Of a stretch of 64,000 bases of DNA, positions 57,901-64,000 are shown piece after piece. The stretch is from Parapristionchus giblindavisi (taxonomy: Eukaryota; Nematoda; Chromadorea; Rhabditida; Diplogasteridae). Position 1 is the stretch's first letter; each line of letters begins with the position of its first letter. The stretch is taken from positions 496,001 to 560,000 of the forward strand of contig CALSFV010000221.1 of the NCBI GenBank assembly GCA_943737045.1. The letters are read 5' to 3'. A program made the translations under genes and the position numbers. The notes under the pieces were generated by a model that did not search any database, had not been told where the DNA came from, and saw nothing but the letters and a program-made list of their open reading frames with translations.

Positions 57901-58196
57901 TTTCAGACGACCGATGATGAAGAAAGTGAAGAAGATCATGATGAAGTTAGAAGAAGCAATAAGAAGACAGGAAATAATGATGAATACAATAGAAAAAGGA
58001 AGGGAAATGATAATGGAAGAAGACATGCTTATGATTCCAAGTATGATCTATTTTTCACTCACTATACCTATAAATGTGGTGTTTTTTATTGAAAAAAGCA
58101 TGCAAATGCATTATATTACGAATAATAATACAAATAATATGATTAAATTATATTTTCAGAATCATTCTTCTCGTCTTACCGCTATTCTTCTTCTGA
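48967..58196 (+). CDS. Array copy 4: six-module paralog with damaged first module
   Basis: All 22 exons are recognisable: 48967-49016, 49070-49273, about 49320-49377, 49427-about 49536, 49578-49821, 50508-50560, 50608-50751, 50796-50988, 51037-51107, 51177-51302, 51357-51552, 52879-52937, 52984-53079, 53221-53440, 54126-54178, 55027-55140, 56553-56606, 57156-57369, 57590-57645, 57694-57790, 57907-58040, 58160-58196. The signal peptide (MKKLLCILFLTLQLQQ) is intact. Exon 2 has a 1-base deletion just after the acceptor, exon 3 has no GT donor, and exon 4 has lost its usual end. Exons 5-22 are open and phase-consistent, covering modules 2-6, only TTTRK for the Thr-rich region, an acidic exon and IILLVLPLFFF. 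Module 3 has lost a further beta-exon Cys (GSHGC). It is either a pseudogene in decay from its 5' end or is expressed from another start. Confidence 0.7.
49973..50046. repeat. Perfect short hairpin in intron 5 of copy 4
   Basis: GTTGTGCTGTAAAGGTGAAA.. is followed after a short loop (TTTTTTGTATATGTAA) by its exact complement ..TTTCACCTTTACAGCACAAC; the stem is about 30 bp. Confidence 0.7.
50129..50264. mobile_element. Small palindromic MITE in intron 5 of copy 4
   Basis: GTGGCCGTATGCATGAACAA and GGAAAACCGTTTTC are mirrored at the right end (GAAAACGGTTTTCC, TTGTTCATGCATACGGCCAC). A half copy, GCATGCATACGGCCACAG, occurs near 50431. Confidence 0.6.
51553..52878. other. Intron 11 of copy 4
   Basis: 1.3 kb, against 6.2 kb in copy 2. 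Holds unassigned A/T-rich sequence, a tRNA-like stretch near 52094-52165 (TACCATGTGGTAAAAGTGCT, GGATTCGAAACC) and the MITE at 52194-52552. No exon. Confidence 0.5.
52194..52552. mobile_element. GC-rich MITE, second member, 10-bp target duplication
   Basis: Ends AGAGTTGGCTATTCGGGGG and CGAATAGCCAACTCT, with at least ten GCGGGCCCGC-type palindromes. Flanked by AGTGCTCACT at 52184-52193 and 52553-52562. Confidence 0.75.
53725..54063. mobile_element. TTAA-flanked MITE with tRNA-like segment (intron 14 of copy 4)
   Basis: Ends AGGTGGAGACCCGCGAATGT and CGGGAGTCCACCT between TTAA at 53721-53724 and 54064-54067. It is the best-preserved member of the family seen inverted at 4663-4989. A partial second copy (GATCCGCGAATGTTTATGCA) lies just left at about 53530-53715. 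Confidence 0.75.
53823..53876 (+). other. tRNA-like A box / B box in MITE
   Basis: TAGCGCAGTGGTAAACGTTC fits an A box and AGTTCAAATCC a B box, about 35 bases apart, within the TTAA MITE. No complete cloverleaf is supported. Confidence 0.5.
54179..55026. other. Intron 15 of copy 4
   Basis: 850 bp against 45-50 bp in copies 1 and 2, so something has inserted. Contains ACCTCGTGGTGTCC and TTATGAACTTAATAAGC-type stretches also seen at 58440, but no clean ends. Confidence 0.4.
55196..56368 (-). mobile_element. Triple-LTR structure (LTR-core-LTR-core-LTR)
   Basis: A 177-bp sequence (AGTTGAAGTGTAAC .. GGACCCAACT) occurs at 55196-55372, 55694-55870 and 56192-56368, separated by two copies of a 321-bp core (55373-55693, 55871-56191) that differ by only a few bases. 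On the minus strand the repeat has a TATA box (CCTATATAAACCCC), and the base after it starts GGCGACCAAGAGC, like a primer-binding site next to an LTR. The core has no protease, RT or integrase. It fits a tiny non-autonomous LTR element (TRIM-like) amplified by unequal recombination. It sits in intron 16 of copy 4. Confidence 0.65.
56607..57155. other. Intron 17 of copy 4
   Basis: Contains repeat-like TCTCGGGGATTCAAGGGATC and a minus-strand tRNA-like GGTGTAGTGGTCACC near 57030. No exon. Confidence 0.35.
57394..57532. mobile_element. 139-bp TA-flanked MITE in intron 18 of copy 4
   Basis: Ends CAGTCCCTCACACTCCCC and GAGTGTGCAGGGGACTG, flanked by TA on both sides. Confidence 0.55.
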
Positions 58197-60314
58197 TAAC
58201 TCTCCACACTACTTGGAATATGAGAATATCTCATGATGAACGTTGATGATATATTTATTCCAATTGTATTCGAGATGAAAAAAAAAACTATATCATGAAA
58301 TGAACTATAACACGGGTCATGAAATCGCGAATGGACAATTTTCACGTTTTGAAGAAAAAATAATTAGAAATGAAGGGGCAGATGAGCAGTATTATGTTTT
58401 ACCTTTCGTATAAAGAGTTCATATCGCGCGGCCTATGCTGTGATTCGTTTTATGAACTGAATAAGCTAGTAAAACTTATGTTTATAATCACAATTATTGA
58501 CTATAGTGTTTCCATGATTTCCTGATCTTGAACAAGTGGACGCTCGAATAGTGTTTTCGTATAATTTGTAAAGAAAGAAATCCAGAGTCATCCAATATTT
58601 TTGTTTAGCAATGTTTTCGGATATGTTTTCGATCGTCACCGACTGTGGTTTATTTTTAAAATAAAAAAAGTGCTATTAGTTTATTTTTAAAATATTATAT
58701 GTATATATTCATCCAGACATGCAGAAAATAAGCTTTTTATGTGTGTCATCAACAATAATTTTTAAATTAAAAGCGGATGACTAAAACTTCTCGCATGTGT
58801 AAGTCATCTTTATCTTTCGCCCATTTTGCTTTACTCATCAAGAATCCCTGCCAAGTTAGATTGTGGCACTGAGAGCCAATTCTGGGAAGCTACCCTTAAA
58901 CTGCCTGTCGATCTTCTCGGTGTCAAGAATTGTGGAATCGGAAGGTGTGCATTTCATGCATCTCACCAAAGAATTGACCGATTCTGTTACGTGATCGATG
59001 TGTCTGAATTCATCCAATTCGAAGGAACCATCTTGGATGCTCATCCACTGGGCCAAACTGCACCATTCACTTCGTATCTACAGTATTCGTCGGTCAATTC
59101 ATACCATGAGCATCGGAATGGACTCCTTTCGATGATTTGACTGCAACGAGAGCAGAACGAACTTGGATAAGCGACTCGACGTCAGATTGATCCTAAGCCC
59201 ATTCTCCCGTATATTAACAATAAGGGAAATCCTTTCAAAGAACCTCGAGTGTCCATGAAAATCGTCCCTCAAAAGCTTAATCTAGAGCTCTCAACGAGCT
59301 CCATCCACATGGATAGGGTATGAATACATAGTAGGGGCATCATCTTGAACAAAATGAGTAAAGAATTCAGTACTAATTGGTTCGCTTCATTCCTAAACTG
59401 TTAATCAAATTTTCGCTCATCAATACACTATAAATAAAGCAGAAAAGTGATCGTGTTTGTTACCTGCCACGCCCCCTTTCTCTCTCTCGCTTTCAATGTA
59501 GTGCTCGGCGTACACCAGACGGGTTTGGTGCGCGATGGAACTGATCAGCGGTGGGCGGGGCATAGTCGGTTCCAAGCCATACCAAGTTAGCTAATAAGTC
59601 AAGTCATCAATACTTAAGTTATAAGTCAAGGATTAAGTTAAGTAATAAGACCATAAGGAATAAGTTAAGTACAGTTAAGTAAACAAAGGGAAATTAAGCC
59701 ATGCTAAGTAAATTAAGTTAAGGCAAGGTAAGTTAACATTAGTGTTATACGTCATGGTACATATTACTGTAACACAACCAAGCACATCACCGATTACGGT
59801 AGCAGGATAAGGAATATGATTATTAGCTACCGTAACCCGGTTCGGTGGGTCAGATTAAGTACCGATGGTCAACTTTAAGTAAAAATTGTCGTACTAACAA
59901 TAAGCATTATTCGAGTTATATGATTATGTCTATTGTAGACTACCGTAACCCGGTTCGGTGGGTCAGATTAAGTACCGATGGTCAGCTTTGAGTAAAAATT
60001 GTCGTACTAAGCATTATTCGAGTTATATGATTATGCCTATTGTAGACTACAGTCGGTGGGTCAGAATAAGTTCGATTGGTCAGATTTGAGTAAAATTCTG
60101 TGAAGTCATCGTCAAGTCTCATACACCTCTGATAGATTCAAAAAGACGAAATTCTCAAAAAAAACTGCTTATTTTCTACAAACGTTAATAAACAACAAAC
60201 AACCCAACCTAGCGCCCTAGGCACAATGCAGTCGATAACGCGCGCCGTAGGCGCGCGCGACCGACTGGTCTTACATAATTCATTTTCAGTAAATTCAAAT
60301 TCAATTATTCGTTT
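58197..60314. other. Spacer between copies 4 and 5
   Basis: Starts with the conserved 3' flank of the array genes. 58820-59300 is a degraded relative of the fold-back at 11758 (ATACAGTATTCGTCGGTCAA). 59570-59740 is rich in TTAAGTA. 59826-60070 is a tandem repeat. No gene supported; the ORF at 58826-59140 is within the fold-back relative. Confidence 0.5.
59826..60070. repeat. 112-bp tandem repeat, just over two units
   Basis: CTACCGTAACCCGGTTCGGT followed by GGGTCAGATTAAGTACCGAT recurs with a period of about 112 bp, and a third, degraded start is near 60046. Confidence 0.7.
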
Positions 60315-60404
60315 TCCATAATTCAATCATCTTCATCGGTATATAATATGATATTTCTTTATTCATTTCTACTATACACGGTGTTGTATTGTGGTTGACT
60401 TCAA
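60315..60404 (+). promoter_or_regulatory. Conserved upstream region of copy 5
   Basis: GGTATATAATATGATA (TATA-like), then TTATTCATTTCTACTATACA and GTTGTATTGTGG before the ATG at 60405. Confidence 0.5.
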
Positions 60405-62282
60405 ATGAAGAAACTTCTTTGTATCTTATTCCTCACCTTACAACTTCAACAATGGTTTGCTTTCAATGCTATATCATGATTTTATCGATATTACATACAG
60501 TAGCGGCCAAAAGTCAGCGGCACTTTTTTTGAATTGCCATAACTTTTGACTCAGATGAGCAATAGGGCCCATGTTTTGGTATGTTAGTATGGGCCATGTG
60601 GGCATCATATCCTAGACCCGTTATTATAATTGCTCGTCGAATTATTTCGTAGTGATGATGCAACCAATTAGTACTTACTCACCAGTGATTATTTCCTCAG
60701 CGGAATTTTTCTGAGACTTGTTGTTAACAGTGCATGAATAACATTTACTGAGGAGTAGAATCCGCTAAACCATCCATTCGAGCTAATTCATTCCTGTGAG
60801 AAAATCGAAATTTTCGACACTCCTGAAAATGAGTTAAAATGTCATAACTCTGTGATCAGCGTAGCTGCAGGGTCCAAACTTGGCAGATATCATACCCCAT
60901 GAGTGATACAAAACTTGGCCGAGTATGAGCCCGATCGGTTGAATTTTGCGAAATTTCAAAATTTTATTTTTCTCATTTTTCGAGATTCAGGAAGTACCTG
61001 CTCAGGTCAATTTCTATTCTACTTAACAGCTATATGTCTTCTATATATAGTAGACGATATTTTACTAGTGTTTGATAAAATTTCGAGTTCTTCGAGAGAA
61101 GTTGTAATTGGATAAACGAAAATAGTTAGGACACTATTTTTTCAGGATGTTTAAAAAATTAAAACAAGTTTTTGTGGGACTAAAAGAGCATCGATAGCCA
61201 TTATATTATAGGTATCATCTTCTATCATCATGATAATTGTCATGGCAAAGTCCGAGCCTTATCGGAAAAATTCTGCGAATTTTGAAAAAAAAATGTTGAA
61301 AAAATCCAAGCAATTTTCTACCTTATTTCTCCAATTATAACTTCTCTCGAAAAACTCTAAATTTCATGAAACGCTAGTAAAATTTCGTCTACTATACATA
61401 GAAGACATCTAACTGTTAAGTTGAATAGAAATTGACCTGAGCAGGTACTTCCTGAATCTCGAAAAATGAGAAAAATAAAATTTTAAAATTTCGCAAAATT
61501 CAACCGATCGGGCTCATACTCGGCCAAGTTTTGTATCACTCATGGGGTATGATATCTGCCAAGTTTGGACCCTGCAGTTTCACTGAGTACAAGGTTATGA
61601 CATTTTTGCTCAATTTCAGGAGTGTGGGAAATTTCGATTTTCTCACAGGAATGAATTAGCTCGAATGGATTGCATAGCGGATTCTACTCCTCAGTAAATG
61701 TCCATCATACACTGTTAACAACAAGTCTCAGAAAAATCCCGCTGAGGAAATAATCACTGGTGAGTAAGTACTAATTGGTTGCATCATCACTACGAAATAA
61801 TTCGACGAGCAATTATAACAACGGGTCTAGGATATGATGCCCACATGGCCCATACTAACATACCAAAACATGGGCCCTATTGCTCATCTGAGTCAAAAGT
61901 TATGGCAATTCAAAAAAAGTGCCGCTGACTTTTGGCCGCTACTGTATATCTTCAGCCTTTCTATGCAGTGTCTCAGACCAATTCTCGATATTAGTTTCAA
62001 AGAATCTGATTCAGCAGACGAAGAAAGAAAGGAAATAATAAACGAATTGAATCTTCTTAGAACATACGTTAGCGGAAATCACCTTTTGGTGGATTCCAAA
62101 CGGATACTTTCAATTAATTGTAATGATGACGAAATTTGTGAATATTACGATGAAGACAATCCGAATGGAAGAAAGTGCCCTGTACGTGATATCTTCATTC
62201 TCAAACAATTTTCTGTGTTCTAGAGACTGTTCACAGCTGGATCTGATAATTGTGAGGATATGCCCATATGTGCTTGTAAAGA
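60405..62282 (+). CDS. Array copy 5: 5' end (exons 1-3)
   Basis: Exons 60405-60454 (MKKLLCILFLTLQLQQ), 61956-62181 and 62224-62282, all in phase. Module 1 reads MQCLRPILDI.., INCNDDEICEYYDEDNPNGR then KCP, and the beta exon ends CEDMPICACKE before GTGAGC. Exon 2 is 24 bases longer than in copy 2. Unlike copy 4, exon 2 is in frame and the exon 3 donor is intact. Intron 1 is expanded from about 52 to 1501 bp by the palindromic element at 60498-61944. Exon 4 is not found before the window ends. Confidence 0.75.
60498..61944. mobile_element. 1.45-kb near-perfect palindrome (Tc1/mariner-type ends) in intron 1 of copy 5
   Basis: Ends CAGTAGCGGCCAAAAGTCAG and its complement, flanked by TA at 60496-60497 and 61945-61946. 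The two arms (about 690 bp each) match almost throughout. No transposase. The insertion lies nine bases before the exon 2 acceptor; copies 2, 3 and 4 show the empty intron. Confidence 0.85.
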
Positions 62283-62838
62283 GTGAGCTTACAACAAGTA
62301 TAGTACATCATGGTCAAGTCATGTGCATTCGTCTCGCAGCGTCGCTCATTTGCGCGTATCACAGTTCCTTTGCGTATGAATATTTTTCTATTCTCTAAAG
62401 AAAATGAAAGAAAAATTCAATTAATGAGAAAAAATTAGCACTAGTCCTAAAATGATATTGTTTATTTTCTTTCTAAAAATATGTTACGGCGATCGTGCGA
62501 TTGAAACGGAATAATATAATAGACATTTAACTTTAATAATATATTTATCGCATCTTGGAGAAAAGAGACAAGAGAAGAGAGATGGTCGTTAAGACTCGAC
62601 CACCCCCCGGACGCGAGCGCTAGCAATGAGAACTGGGAGTCCATACTTGGGTGTTAGGAGGGTCATCGGCCCTTATTACACAATACAGCTGAAATTTCCT
62701 GTTTGTGCCCTCAGGCTATTAGAAAAATTAATTTCAAAAAAAATTTTTAAAAAATCATAATTTTTCAAATTGTTGAGATAAATTCTATATATCATTTGCG
62801 AAGCGTCTAGGGTGCACAGACCTTGCTAATTCACTATT
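62283..62838. other. Intron 3 of copy 5 (start)
   Basis: A/T-rich sequence. One stretch (CGACCACCCCCCGGACGCGA near 62600) is unusually GC-rich. No exon 4 seen. Confidence 0.35.
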
Positions 62839-64000
62839 AGCATCGAACGTGCGTTGATTCCTAAACCACTTTTTTGACCCAAAATTTTTATTTTTTCGGA
62901 CAAATCATCCCTTGTTATAATTTGCTCCAGAGTTTTTCGACCAGGTATTGTAGCCTAAGCAATTCTGCATCGATTTCACTTAAAACTGGGATCTTTCCGA
63001 TAGACCCAGTTCTCGAATTTTTCGATCGAAGTTCCGTCATCGATGGTTTTCCCGAACAAATGCTGTATTAGCCAAACGATTGGTGCGGAATTGTGGTCTA
63101 CTCAAAGTTTAGAGGTGAGTCTAGTAAAATGACACAAGAACCCCATCACTTGGATCAATTTGAAAATTTCAATTTTCATGACCCCGGGGTCATGGTCTGA
63201 AAATTTCAAAATTTCTCAAGTTTGAAATGTTTTCATTTATGTGGCTTATTGTGAAGTACTAATTATGTGAATAATATTCAGCCAAGGCTCAATGGCTGAT
63301 CCCTCCTTTTAACCATTTTTTTCGAAAATTTTCATTTTTTTGCCATGACCCCGGGGTCATGGCAAAAAAATATGAATTTTCGAAAATAAACGATTTTCAT
63401 ATTGATTATGTACATTGCAAATTACTATGGCAGAATGTTACAGAAAGCAAGTTGGAAACTGATTCAAACGCAATTCTGATTTTTCGCACGCAATCAGAAT
63501 GAAAATTTTCGAAAAATGGTTAAAAGGAGAGATCAGCCATTGAGCATTGGCTGAATATTATTCACATAATTAGTACTTCACAATAAGCCACATAAATGAA
63601 AACATTTCAAACTTGAGAAATTTTGAAATTTTCAGACCATGACCCCGGGTCATGAAAATCGAAATTTTCAAATTGATCTAAGTGATTTGCTTCTTGTGTC
63701 ATATTACTAGTCTCACCTCGAAACTTTGTGTAGACCACAATTCCGCACCAATCGTTTGGAAAATACAGCATTTGTTCGGGAAAACCATCGATGAAAGAAC
63801 TTCGATCGAAAAATTCGAGAACTGGGTCTATCGGAAAGATCCCAGTTTTAAGTGAAATCGATGCAGAATTGCTTAGGCTACAATAACTGGTCGAAAAACT
63901 CTGGAGCAAATTATAACAAGGGATGATTTGTCCGAAAAAACCAAAATTTTGGATCAAAAAAGTGGTTTAGGAATCAACGCACGTTCGATGCTAATAGTGA
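62839..64000. mobile_element. Fold-back element running into the right window edge
   Basis: ATTAGCATCGAACGTGCGTT at 62839 is mirrored by AACGCACGTTCGATGCTAAT at 63975-63994, and the arms match through CATGACCCCGGGGTCATG-type centres. The ORFs at 62874-63071 and 63607-63957 are mirror images. Confidence 0.7.

Noticed and set aside
58826..59140. 104-residue plus-strand ORF
   Set aside because: Lies in a degraded relative of the fold-back at 11758 and has no recognisable domain.
59620..60070. CRISPR-like or origin-like repeat
   Set aside because: Only about two 112-bp tandem units and TTAAGTA-rich DNA; no regular spacers, and the DNA is eukaryotic.

Overview
The window is A+T-rich eukaryotic DNA. 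Introns of 44-60 nt that end in a T-rich ..TTTCAG acceptor point to a nematode-like animal (moderate confidence; another invertebrate is not excluded). No bacterial genes, operons or CRISPR arrays were seen.

The main content is a head-to-tail, plus-strand array of five related multi-exon genes for secreted cysteine-rich proteins: copy 1 (3' half, 1297-7065), copy 2 (complete, 8565-25245), copy 3 (contracted, 26563-32087), copy 4 (48967-58196, damaged 5' end) and copy 5 (5' end only, from 60405). Copy 2 splices to one open frame of 904 codons over 22 exons. It reads as a signal peptide, then six tandem copies of a 10-cysteine module of about 115-152 residues, a Thr-rich mucin-like stretch, a highly charged acidic region and a short hydrophobic tail. 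Each module is normally made by three exons: alpha (C1-C4), beta (C5-x4-5-C6-x-C7) and gamma (C8-N-x6-C9..C10). Every module begins and ends in phase 2, so whole modules can be lost or gained without breaking the frame. Copy 3 shows this: it keeps modules 1 and 6 and still gives an open frame of 490 codons. I recognise no named family; the function is unknown, and extracellular or cell-surface location is inferred.

Most of the remaining DNA is transposon-derived. It includes Tc1/mariner elements and remnants, mariners, many long fold-back (near-palindromic) elements, TTAA-flanked MITEs carrying tRNA-like A and B boxes, GC-rich MITEs with 10-bp target duplications, a 5'-truncated RTE-type LINE with a 12-bp target duplication, a CR1/jockey-like LINE 3' end, and a triple-LTR structure. 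Many sit in introns of the array, and the paralogous introns supply natural empty sites that fix insertion points to the base.

Between copies 3 and 4 (32.1-48.9 kb) lies unrelated DNA with the LINEs, a Tc1-type element, and a minus-strand multi-exon gene of unknown family (38698-40587) whose eight exons chain in frame to a stop. A related exon pair lies at 41614-41871.
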